A stretch of DNA of 64,000 bases from Zoogloea sp041908905 (GTDB lineage Bacteria > Pseudomonadota > Gammaproteobacteria > Burkholderiales > Rhodocyclaceae). A model generated the notes under the pieces. It did not search any database. It was not told the DNA's origin and saw nothing but the letters and a program-made list of their open reading frames with translations. Where the stretch lies: positions 40,531 to 104,530 of the forward strand of contig NZ_JAYREK010000011.1 in assembly GCF_041908905.1 (NCBI RefSeq), in the 5' to 3' direction. Shown here piece by piece: positions 1 to 7,156 of this stretch. The first letter of the stretch is position 1. Every line of letters begins with the position of its first letter. Both the position numbers and the translations under genes were made by a program.

Positions 1-303
1 CAGACCCGGCTGCCCGAGGCCGTCGCCGCCATCGCCCATTCGGCGCTGCTCATCGGCGTCGACACCGGCCTCACCCACATGGGCACCGCGCTGGCGCGGC
101 CGACGGTGGCGATCTTCGGCTCCACCTGCCCCTATCAAAACACCGGCCGGCCCACCGGGCGCGTGATCTGGCTGGGCCTCGAATGCTCGCCCTGCCGGCG
201 CCGGCCCACCTGCGGGGGCAAGTTCACCTGCCTGCGCGACATCACCCCGGCGATGGTGCTGGAGCGGGCCCGGGCCATGCTGGCGGCCGGGGAGGGCGCA
301 TGA
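1..303 (+). CDS. Glycosyltransferase family 9 (heptosyltransferase-like), 3' part
   Basis: Only the last 100 residues are in the window; the gene begins before base 1. The visible part carries the GT9 signature GVDTGLTHMGTALARPTVAIFG (a few residues of it: GVDTGLTH near residue 19, then PTVAIFG), where the Asp-Thr-Gly-x-x-His segment shapes the ADP-sugar site of WaaC/WaaF/WaaQ enzymes. Those enzymes transfer heptose to the LPS inner core at the cytoplasmic face of the inner membrane. A Cys-rich stretch (ECSPCRRRPTCGGKFTCLRD) is typical of the C-terminus of this family. The stop codon overlaps the start of the next glycosyltransferase by ATGA, so the two are translationally coupled. The exact sugar and acceptor cannot be told from this fragment. 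Confidence 0.85.
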   Translation, partial: QTRLPEAVAAIAHSALLIGVDTGLTHMGTALARPTVAIFGSTCPYQNTGRPTGRVIWLGLECSPCRRRPTCGGKFTCLRDITPAMVLERARAMLAAGEGA

Positions 304-1382
304 AGATCCTCCACGTCGAAGCGGGCAAGCACCTCTACGGCGGCGCCCGCCAGGTGCTCTATATCGTCGAAGGCCTGGCGGCCCACGGCGTCACCAACCT
401 GCTGGCCTGCCCGGCGGGCAGCGAAATGGCCCGCCAGCAGCCGGCCGGCACCCGGGTGGTGGCGATGAAGATGGGCGGCGACGGCGACCTCGGCATGGTG
501 TCCCGGCTGGCCAGCCTGATCCGCGCCGAACGGCCCGACCTCGTGCATCTCCACAGCCGCCGCGGCGCCGACACCTGGGGCGGCCTCGCCGCGAAGCTGG
601 CGGGCGTGCCCTGCGTGCTGTCGCGGCGGGTGGACAACCCCGAGTCGCGCCTCGCGGTCGCCATCAAGTACCGGCTGTACGATCACGTGATCACCATCTC
701 CGAGGGCATCCGCCAGGTGCTGCTGTCCGAGGGGCTGGCGGCGGACAGGGTGAGCTGCGTGCGCAGCGCGGTGGACGCGACGCCCTATCTGGCGCCGGTC
801 GATCGTGCCGCCTTCTGCGCCGAGTTCGGGCTGCCGGCCGACGCCCTGGTGGCCGGCGTGGTGGCCCAGCTGATCCCGCGCAAGGGGCACCGCTACCTGC
901 TCGCCGCGCTGCCGGCGCTGCTCGCCTGCCACCCGCGGCTGAAGGTGCTGATCTTCGGCCAGGGGCCCCTCGAGGCCGAGCTGCGGGCCGAGGTCGAGGC
1001 GGCCGGCCTGGCCGGCGCGGTGCATTTCACCGGCTTCCGCCACGACCTGCCGCGCTGGCTCGGCGGGCTCGACCTGCTGGTCCACCCGGCCGACATGGAG
1101 GGCCTCGGGGTGTCGCTGCTGCAGGCCTCGGCCGCCGCGGTGCCCATCGTCACCAGCCGGGCCGGCGGCCTGCCGGAGGCGGTGCAGGACGGCGTCACCG
1201 GCATCCTGTGCCCGCCGGGGGATGTCGCTGCCCTTGGCGCCGCCATCGACCGCCTCGCTGGCGACCCCGCGCTGAGGGCCCGCTACGGCGCGGCCGGAAG
1301 GGCACGCATCCTCGCCGAGTTCTCCATCGACGCGATGGTGGACGGCAACCTGCGCATCTATCGCCAGGTGCTCGGGCGATGA
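300..1382 (+). CDS. GT4-family glycosyltransferase (LPS/polysaccharide)
   Basis: A 360-residue GT-B glycosyltransferase. The N-terminus MKILHVEAG...YGGARQV is the usual acceptor-side Rossmann start with its Gly-Gly loop. The C-terminal donor domain has IPRKGHRYL and FGQGPLEAEL. I chose the ATG at 300 because it forms an ATGA overlap with the upstream stop; an in-frame start further upstream would run through the neighbouring gene. Oddity: the donor-site EX7E motif reads EGLGVSLLQ, so the second glutamate is glutamine. Some GT4 enzymes tolerate this, but it may alter donor handling. It sits in a four-gene cell-envelope glycan operon and probably adds a core or O-antigen sugar; the substrate is unknown. 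Confidence 0.85.
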   Translation: MKILHVEAGKHLYGGARQVLYIVEGLAAHGVTNLLACPAGSEMARQQPAGTRVVAMKMGGDGDLGMVSRLASLIRAERPDLVHLHSRRGADTWGGLAAKLAGVPCVLSRRVDNPESRLAVAIKYRLYDHVITISEGIRQVLLSEGLAADRVSCVRSAVDATPYLAPVDRAAFCAEFGLPADALVAGVVAQLIPRKGHRYLLAALPALLACHPRLKVLIFGQGPLEAELRAEVEAAGLAGAVHFTGFRHDLPRWLGGLDLLVHPADMEGLGVSLLQASAAAVPIVTSRAGGLPEAVQDGVTGILCPPGDVAALGAAIDRLAGDPALRARYGAAGRARILAEFSIDAMVDGNLRIYRQVLGR

Positions 1383-2452
1383 AGATCGTCACCGTGCTCC
1401 ACAGCCTCAAGAGCGGCGGGGCCGAGCGCCACGCGCTGCAGCTCATGAAGGGCCTGCGCGCCCGCGGCCACGAGGCGCTCTACGCCGGCCCGATGAAGGG
1501 CTGGCTCGGCCAGCAGCTGCGGGCCGAGGGCTTCGGCGGCATCGACCTGCCCCTCACCGGGCTCTACGACCTGCCCTCCATCGTCCGCCTGGCCCTCTAC
1601 GCCCGCCGCGTCGGCGCCGACCTGATCCACGGCCACCTCACCCGCGGGGCCTGGTACACCGGCCTGGCCGCCAGGCTGGCGGGCCTGCCTAATGTGGCCA
1701 CGGCCCACTCCGACAACGCCGGCAAGCACTTCGGCCGTGCCGACCGGATCATCGCGGTGTCCCAGGCGGTGGCGGATTTTCTGGTGCGCCAGGGCTATGA
1801 CGCCGGGCGCACCCGCATGGTCCATCACGGCATCGCCGACATCGCCGCGCGCCTGCCCGCCGGCACCCGCGAGGCTACCCGGCGCAGCCTCGGCCTCGAC
1901 GCCGACGAACCCTGCCTGCTGATGGCGGCCCGCATCGTCCCGGCAAAGGGCCACGACACCGCGCTGCGGGCGCTGGCCCGCCTCACCGACCAGCCCTGGA
2001 CCCTGCTCGTCGCCGGCGATCACCACGGCGATCTCGGCCCGCAGATGCAGGCGCTGGCGCAGGAGCTCGGCATCGCCGGGCGGGTGCGCTTTTTGGGGCT
2101 GCGCGAGGACGTACCGGCCCTGATGGCCGCCTCCGACGTGCTGCTCGCCCCGTCCCGCCGCGAGGCCCTGTCGCTCACCCTGCTCGAGGCCTCGGCCTGT
2201 GGGCTGCCCATCGTCGCCACCCGCGTCGGCGGTATCGCCGAGGTGGTGGAGGAGGGCGCCAGCGGCTTCCTGGTGGTGCCCGACGACCCGCCGGCGCTGG
2301 CCGGGGCCCTCGCCCCGCTGCTCGCCGACGCGGCCCTGCGCGCCCGCTGCGGCGCCCGCGCCCGCCAGCGCTTCGAGGCCGGCTTTCTGGAGGACGCGAT
2401 GTTCGACAAGACCGTGGCGGTCTACCGTGAAGCCTGCGGAGGCCACCGATGA
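1379..2452 (+). CDS. GT4-family glycosyltransferase (LPS/polysaccharide)
   Basis: A 357-residue GT-B enzyme starting at an ATG that overlaps the previous stop (ATGA). MKIVTVLHSLKSGGAERH is the classical GT4 N-terminus with its Gly-Gly-Ala-Glu loop. The donor domain shows ARIVPAKGHD and an intact EX7E motif (EALSLTLLE) followed by ASACGLPIVAT and a glycine-rich GG. It is a paralogue of the preceding gene, and the pair probably adds successive sugars. It acts in the cytoplasm at the inner membrane in LPS or capsule assembly. The specific linkage cannot be assigned from sequence alone. Confidence 0.87.
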   Translation: MKIVTVLHSLKSGGAERHALQLMKGLRARGHEALYAGPMKGWLGQQLRAEGFGGIDLPLTGLYDLPSIVRLALYARRVGADLIHGHLTRGAWYTGLAARLAGLPNVATAHSDNAGKHFGRADRIIAVSQAVADFLVRQGYDAGRTRMVHHGIADIAARLPAGTREATRRSLGLDADEPCLLMAARIVPAKGHDTALRALARLTDQPWTLLVAGDHHGDLGPQMQALAQELGIAGRVRFLGLREDVPALMAASDVLLAPSRREALSLTLLEASACGLPIVATRVGGIAEVVEEGASGFLVVPDDPPALAGALAPLLADAALRARCGARARQRFEAGFLEDAMFDKTVAVYREACGGHR

Positions 2453-3195
2453 CGCGCGTGCAGATCCTGATGTACCACCGGGTCGGGCATTTCCCGGGGC
2501 GGGTCAAGGCCCATGGCGCGCTGTACTGCCACCTGCCGCGCTTCAAGGCCCAGATGCGCCTGCTGCGCCTGCTCGGCTACAGCGTGGTCAGCCTCGACGA
2601 GGCCGCCGCCGGGCTGCGGGGCGACAAGCCCCTGCCGGCGCGCCCGCTGGTGCTGACCTTCGACGACGCCTACGTGGATTTCCTCGACAACGCCGCGCCG
2701 GTGCTCCAGGCCCACGGCTACCCGGCCACCGTGTACGCGGTGAGCGGCCTGATCGGCGCCACTTCCAGCTGGGATGCAGGGGTCGGCCCCGAGCCGGCGC
2801 CGCTGATGAGCGCCGCCCAGCTGCGCGAGATCCAGGCCATGGGCTTCACGATCGGCTCCCACTCGGTCAGCCATCCGCGCCTCGCCGGGCTGGACGAGGC
2901 CCGCATCCGCGCCGAGCTCACGGGCAGCAAGCACGCCCTCGAAGACCTCCTCGGCCGCCCGGTCGAGCACTTCTGCTATCCCTATGGCAGCCACGACCTC
3001 CGGGCCGTCGAGGCGGCCGCTGCGGCGGGCTATGTCACCGGCACCACCTGCGTGCGGGCCGCGGCGACGCCGGCCGACGATCTGCTGGCCCTGCCGCGCA
3101 AGGCGGTGTCGCGGGGCGACGACGTGTTCGGGGTGGCCTGGAAGCTGCTGGCCAAGAACATCGCCAAGCACCCGCAGATCCATCGCGGCGCTTGA
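2449..3195 (+). CDS. Polysaccharide deacetylase (NodB domain)
   Basis: A 248-residue carbohydrate esterase family 4 protein. Visible NodB motifs are MYHRVG at the start, LTFDDAY (the metal-binding and catalytic Asp pair, about residues 69-75), SHSVSHPRL (the two metal-binding His residues) and YPYGSHD. Such enzymes remove N- or O-acetyl groups from polysaccharides. No clear signal peptide is present, so this one may act on a lipid-linked precursor in the cytoplasm, as ArnD/PdaA-like enzymes in LPS operons are thought to do. It overlaps the upstream glycosyltransferase by ATGA and is the last gene of the operon, ending convergently with the next gene. Confidence 0.85.
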   Translation: MTRVQILMYHRVGHFPGRVKAHGALYCHLPRFKAQMRLLRLLGYSVVSLDEAAAGLRGDKPLPARPLVLTFDDAYVDFLDNAAPVLQAHGYPATVYAVSGLIGATSSWDAGVGPEPAPLMSAAQLREIQAMGFTIGSHSVSHPRLAGLDEARIRAELTGSKHALEDLLGRPVEHFCYPYGSHDLRAVEAAAAAGYVTGTTCVRAAATPADDLLALPRKAVSRGDDVFGVAWKLLAKNIAKHPQIHRGA

Positions 3196-3204
3196 GTTCG
3201 TACC

Positions 3205-3226
3205 CATGCCGGGTACTCCCGGCGTG
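3205..3226. terminator. Hairpin between convergent genes, possible bidirectional terminator
   Basis: The arms CATGCCGGG and CCCGGCGTG pair over nine positions (one G-U in RNA) around a 4-base loop. It lies in the 36-base gap between the deacetylase stop and the oppositely oriented regulator stop. There is no T-tract, so intrinsic termination is uncertain. Confidence 0.35.
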
Positions 3227-3231
3227 CAGAT

Positions 3232-3753
3232 TCAGGCGGCAGCCCGCATCATCACCGTACGCACCCGGTCGGCGGTGGCGATGAAGTCGGGCAGGTTCTC
3301 GTCATCGAAGGGCTGCAGGCACAGCGCGGCGGCCTTGGCGGTGATGGTGAGGCCGCCCTTGGCATCGCGGCTGATCCAGCCGTTGTGGATCAGGTGGCTG
3401 ACCTTGCGGCGCACCGTCTCGCGGGGGATGCCGGTGGACGAGCTGATCGAGAAGGCGTTGCAGGGGCGCAGCGGCAGGCGGTCGAAGGCGTCGCCGTAGC
3501 AGCGCAGCGCGGCCAGGGCGTTCTCGTCGAAGCCAAAGCCGCCGACGTTGTAGAGGCCGACCTCGCCGAGCACGATGGGCAGCAGCAGGTCGCCGTCGAA
3601 GGCCGAATAGAGCCGCACCAGGTAGCGCAGGTTGTAGCGCGCCAGGAGCAGCGCGGCGACGCGGCTCTCGCCGGGCGCCTCGATTTCAGCGGCGCGGCTG
3701 GCCGGGCTGGCGATGCCCGACATGGCCATGGAAGGGGGCAGAAAGCTGTTCAT
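3232..3753 (-). CDS. Winged-helix DNA-binding protein, function unknown
   Basis: A protein of 173 residues if translation begins at the ATG at 3753. I preferred this over upstream in-frame starts (3777, 3759) because CGGAG lies six bases before it. The C-terminal third contains STGIPRETVRRKVSHLIHNGWI, a good recognition helix and wing of a MarR/GntR-like winged-helix fold, followed by GGLTITAKA. The middle (LLARYNLRYLVRLYSAF) looks helical and may form a dimer interface. No ligand domain is recognised. It faces an AT-rich upstream region and is not operonic with neighbours. It is probably a transcription factor with an unknown target; control of the adjacent LPS operon is possible but unsupported. 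Confidence 0.7.
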   Translation of the reverse strand: MNSFLPPSMAMSGIASPASRAAEIEAPGESRVAALLLARYNLRYLVRLYSAFDGDLLLPIVLGEVGLYNVGGFGFDENALAALRCYGDAFDRLPLRPCNAFSISSSTGIPRETVRRKVSHLIHNGWISRDAKGGLTITAKAAALCLQPFDDENLPDFIATADRVRTVMMRAAA

Positions 3754-3777
3754 TTTCATCTCCGTATGAATGCCCAA

Positions 3778-3872
3778 AGTGATTATTTGGTAACATTAAT
3801 TAACCATTCATATGGAGCATACACAGCCTTTTGGCATGTGTTAGGACAAAAGCACCCGCCCCCGGGAGTTTG
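3778..3872 (-). promoter_or_regulatory. AT-rich upstream region of the winged-helix gene
   Basis: This 95-base stretch contains TTAATTAA, CATATG and repeated T/A tracts, in sharp contrast with the very GC-rich surroundings. It also holds the region downstream of the rlmI stop at 3873. It is where a promoter for the winged-helix gene should be. I could not define a convincing -35/-10 pair. Confidence 0.35.
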
Positions 3873-5057
3873 TCACACTTGACAGGCCAGCCCCTTCAAG
3901 TATTCACCTTCCGGCACCGCCAGACCGATCGGATGGTCGGGGGCGGCGGACAGCCGGTGCAAGATGCGTGCCTCCACGCCCACGTCGGCCGCCGCGCCGG
4001 CGACGATCTTCTGGAACAGCTCGAGGCCGATGCCGCCGGAGCATGAATAGGTCATCAGGATGCCGCCCGGGTTGAGCAGGCGGAAGCCCAGCAGGTTGAT
4101 GTCCTTGTAGGCGCGGGGGGCCCGGTCGGCGTGGGCTGCCGAGGGCGCGAACTTGGGCGGGTCGAGGATGATCAGGTCGAACTTGCGGCCCTCCGCCTTG
4201 AGGCTGCGCAGGGCCTGGAACACGTCGTCCTCGCGCCACTCGGCGCGGCTGGCGTCGAGCTGAGGGTTGAGCGCCACGTTGCGCGCCGCGGTGGCCAGCG
4301 CCGGGCCGGACGAATCGATCGACACCACGTGCTTCGCGCCGCCGGCGAGGGCCTGCAGCGAGAAGCCGCCGGTGTAGCAGAAGCAGTTGAGCACCTCGCG
4401 CCCGGCGGCGAGCTGGCCGGTGAGCAGGCGGTTGTCGCGCTGGTCGAGGTAGAAGCCGGTCTTGTGGCCGCCCACCACATCCACCTCCATGCGCACGCCG
4501 TTCTCGACGATGGTGAGCACGTCGGGCAACTCGCCGTACACGATGCCGCTCTGGGGGCCGAGGCCTTCGAGGCGGCGCACGTCGGAATCCGAACGCTCAT
4601 ACACGGCGCTGCAGCCGGTGGCCTGGATCAGCCCGGCGACGATGGCGTCGCGCCATTTCTCGGCGCCGGCGCTGGTCAGCTGGACCACCACCACGGGGCC
4701 GAAGCGGTCGGCGATGACGCCGGGCAGGCCGTCGGATTCGCCGTGGATCAGGCGCACCCCGTCCTGTTTCGCCAGCCACGGGTGGGACGCCCGGCGTGCC
4801 ACCGAGGCCGCCACGGCGCGCTTGATGAAGGCGTGATCCACCGACTGGTCGCAGTCGAAGGTCCACACCCGCGCGCGGATCTGCGATTCGGGTGACCAGG
4901 CCGCCCGCGCCAGCGCCTTGCCGTCGGCGTCCTTCACCAGCACGGTGTCGCCCGGCCGCGCGCGGCCTTCGAGGCGCTCGACCGAGCCGGCGAAGATCCA
5001 GGGGTGACGACGGATGACGGAGCGCTCTTTGCCAGGTTTGAGAATCAGGTCGGCCAT
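3873..5057 (-). CDS. rlmI: 23S rRNA (cytosine-C5)-methyltransferase RlmI-type
   Basis: A 394-residue class I SAM-dependent methyltransferase, matching the RlmI/YccW family in length. The N-terminal PUA domain (residues about 1-80) starts MADLILKPGKERSV and includes HPWIFAGSV. The catalytic domain shows NCFCYTGGFSLQAL (SAM-binding motif I), LDPPKFAPSAAH (motif IV) and YSCSGGI with the catalytic Cys near the C-terminus. RlmI methylates C1962 of 23S rRNA in the cytoplasm. It is transcribed in the same direction as the DUF484-dapF genes but is separated from them by about 100 bases of GC-rich sequence in which I see no gene. Confidence 0.9.
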   Translation of the reverse strand: MADLILKPGKERSVIRRHPWIFAGSVERLEGRARPGDTVLVKDADGKALARAAWSPESQIRARVWTFDCDQSVDHAFIKRAVAASVARRASHPWLAKQDGVRLIHGESDGLPGVIADRFGPVVVVQLTSAGAEKWRDAIVAGLIQATGCSAVYERSDSDVRRLEGLGPQSGIVYGELPDVLTIVENGVRMEVDVVGGHKTGFYLDQRDNRLLTGQLAAGREVLNCFCYTGGFSLQALAGGAKHVVSIDSSGPALATAARNVALNPQLDASRAEWREDDVFQALRSLKAEGRKFDLIILDPPKFAPSAAHADRAPRAYKDINLLGFRLLNPGGILMTYSCSGGIGLELFQKIVAGAAADVGVEARILHRLSAAPDHPIGLAVPEGEYLKGLACQV

Positions 5058-5159
5058 GATGGGGAGTGGAAAGTTGGGGGTGGGGAAGGGGGCGCCGCGG
5101 GGCGGCGCGACGGCCGGCGCCGCCGCGAGGGTGCGCGGGCCGGTCGTGCCGGGGGCGGT

Positions 5160-5810
5160 TCAGCCCAGGTCGCGGACGAGGGCGGCGGAGATCATCTCGC
5201 CGATGCGGTTAACGTAGAGGGTGCCCATCTCGGGGTAGAAGCGCTCCGGGTCTTCGCTGCCCAGGGCCAGCAGGCCGAAGGTCGTGTCGTCGCGGCGCAG
5301 CGGCACCAGGGCGACGGAGCGGATCAGCCGGGAGGCCGGGCCGAACCACAGGTTGGCCTCGTGCACCACCGGGGCGCCGCAGTAGGGCTGGACCATGTCG
5401 CCGGTGAAGTAGCGGACTTCGTCGCCCACCGGCAGGAACTCGGACCCGCCCCGCGACCGGGCGCTGTTCCAGACCCGGAAGGTCACGTGGGGGACGGCGA
5501 AGTCTTCCTGCAGGTGGATGTAGATCGCCCGGCGGATGGCCTCGAAATCCGCGGCTTCGAGGAGTGAGACGCACAGGCGGTGGATCTTGTCGCCGATGGC
5601 GTCGTTTTCCTCGCCGAATTCGAGAAGTTCGGCGAACTTGCCTTCGAGCTGGGCGATCCGCTCGCGCATCGCGATCAGCTGCCGCTCGGTGAGGGAGATG
5701 GCCTGGCCGGTGTGGGGGTGGGTTACCGTCAGCTCGGTCAGCAGGGCCGAGTTGTCGTCGAAGAATGCCGGGTTGGCCCGCAGGAAGCGGATGATGTCGG
5801 AAGCTTTCAT
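5160..5810 (-). CDS. DUF484 family protein
   Basis: A 216-residue protein. The start MKASDIIRFLRANPAFFDDN and the segment ELTVTHPHTGQAISLTERQL are diagnostic of DUF484 (YigA-like), a family with an N-terminal helical region, a short coiled coil (about residues 40-65) and a GAF-like C-terminal domain. The biochemical role is unknown. It lies 13 bases downstream of dapF, the conserved dapF-DUF484 arrangement of proteobacteria. In many relatives xerC follows immediately; here the next gene is rlmI. Confidence 0.9.
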   Translation of the reverse strand: MKASDIIRFLRANPAFFDDNSALLTELTVTHPHTGQAISLTERQLIAMRERIAQLEGKFAELLEFGEENDAIGDKIHRLCVSLLEAADFEAIRRAIYIHLQEDFAVPHVTFRVWNSARSRGGSEFLPVGDEVRYFTGDMVQPYCGAPVVHEANLWFGPASRLIRSVALVPLRRDDTTFGLLALGSEDPERFYPEMGTLYVNRIGEMISAALVRDLG

Positions 5811-5823
5811 GGCGGTGCGGCGC

Positions 5824-6660
5824 TCAGGGCAGGGTGAGTTCGCCGGCGAAGACGGTGACCGCCGGGCCGGTCATCATCACCGGCGTGCCGACGCCGCCCC
5901 AGGCGATCGTCAGTTCGCCGCCGCGGGTGGCCACGCGCACCGGTGAGGCCACCAGGCCGCGCAGGATGCCGGCCACCACCGCCGCGCAGGCGCCGGTGCC
6001 GCAGGCCAGGGTCTCGCCGGCGCCGCGCTCGAAGACGCGCAGGCGCACGTGGTGTTCGTCCACCACCTGCAGGAAGCCGGCATTGACCCGCGCCGGGAAG
6101 CGCGGGTGGTGTTCGATCAGCGGACCCTGCTCGGCCACCGGGGCGGTGTCCACGTCGGCCACCACCTGCACCGCGTGGGGGTTGCCCATGCTCACCGCGG
6201 TGATCGCCACCGGGGTGCCGGCCACGTCGAGGGGCTGCACCCAGGCGTCGGAGTCGCTCACGAAGGGCACCTCGGCGGGCGTCAGCACCGGCACGCCCAT
6301 GTCGACGGTCACGTTGCCGTCGTCCTCGAGGCGGGGGGTGATGATGCCCTTCTTGGTCTCGACTCGGATCTCGCGCTTGTCGGTGAGGCCCTGCTCGAAG
6401 ACGAAGCGGGCGAAGCAGCGGGCGCCGTTGCCGCACTGCTCGACCTCGCCGCCGTCGGCGTTGAAGATGCGGTAGCGGAAGTCGACGCCCGGCGTCCGGG
6501 CCGGCTCGACCACCAGCAGCTGGTCGCAACCGACGCCGAAATGGCGGTCGGCCAGCCAGCGCACCTGGTCGCTGCTGAGCTGGATGGGCTGGCGCACGGC
6601 GTCGATCATCACGAAATCGTTGCCGAGGCCCTGCATCTTGGTAAAGGCGAGCTTGGTCAT
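5824..6660 (-). CDS. dapF: Diaminopimelate epimerase
   Basis: A 278-residue DapF that interconverts LL- and meso-diaminopimelate in the cytoplasm, supplying lysine and peptidoglycan cross-link synthesis. The two catalytic cysteines are visible in QCGNGARC (about residue 76) and LACGTGACA (about residue 220). MTKLAFTKMQGLGNDFVMID is the family N-terminus. The length is normal. Its start overlaps the stop of the upstream CoA-binding protein gene by ATGA, so the two are coupled, and DUF484 follows 13 bases downstream. Confidence 0.97.
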   Translation of the reverse strand: MTKLAFTKMQGLGNDFVMIDAVRQPIQLSSDQVRWLADRHFGVGCDQLLVVEPARTPGVDFRYRIFNADGGEVEQCGNGARCFARFVFEQGLTDKREIRVETKKGIITPRLEDDGNVTVDMGVPVLTPAEVPFVSDSDAWVQPLDVAGTPVAITAVSMGNPHAVQVVADVDTAPVAEQGPLIEHHPRFPARVNAGFLQVVDEHHVRLRVFERGAGETLACGTGACAAVVAGILRGLVASPVRVATRGGELTIAWGGVGTPVMMTGPAVTVFAGELTLP

Positions 6661-7070
6661 GGGATAAAATCCAGGTAATCACGCCACACGCAGCGATCCA
6701 TCACTACGGTGATGCCGGCGGCGCGGGCCTTTTCGGCGGCTTCCTCGTTGACGACCCCATCCTGCAGCCACAGGCGCCTGACGCCGAGCGCGATGCATTC
6801 GTCAACGATCGGGCCGACATCGTCGGGGTTGCGGAACACATCGACCAGATCGACCTCGAAGGGGATGTCCGACAGGCGCGCATAGGCCTTTTCGCCGAGC
6901 ACCTCGGAGACGGCCGGGCGCACCGGCACGATGCGGTAGCCGAAACCCTGCATGGCCCGGGAGACGCGGTAGCTGGGGCGCGCGACGTTGGGCGACAGGC
7001 CGACGACGGCGATGGTCTTGACCTCCCGCAGCAGGCTGCGGAGCTGGTCGGGCGTGGGATTGGTGAACAT
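6657..7070 (-). CDS. CoA-binding domain protein (YccU family)
   Basis: A 137-residue single-domain protein of the CoA-binding/Rossmann family related to E. coli YccU. Motifs are TIAVVGLSPNVARPSYRV, VPVRP and RRLWLQDGVVNEEAAEKA. The fold resembles the CoA-binding part of succinyl-CoA synthetase, but the cellular role is not established. It heads the dapF-DUF484 transcript through an ATGA overlap and is divergent from sppA across 86 bases. Confidence 0.85.
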   Translation of the reverse strand: MFTNPTPDQLRSLLREVKTIAVVGLSPNVARPSYRVSRAMQGFGYRIVPVRPAVSEVLGEKAYARLSDIPFEVDLVDVFRNPDDVGPIVDECIALGVRRLWLQDGVVNEEAAEKARAAGITVVMDRCVWRDYLDFIP

Positions 7071-7156
7071 GGCCGGATTCTACCGGATTGGCCGCCGCCG
7101 CAAACCTCGGGCACGGCGCCCGCGGGCGGCACGATGAAGGCATTTTGGAGAGCAGC

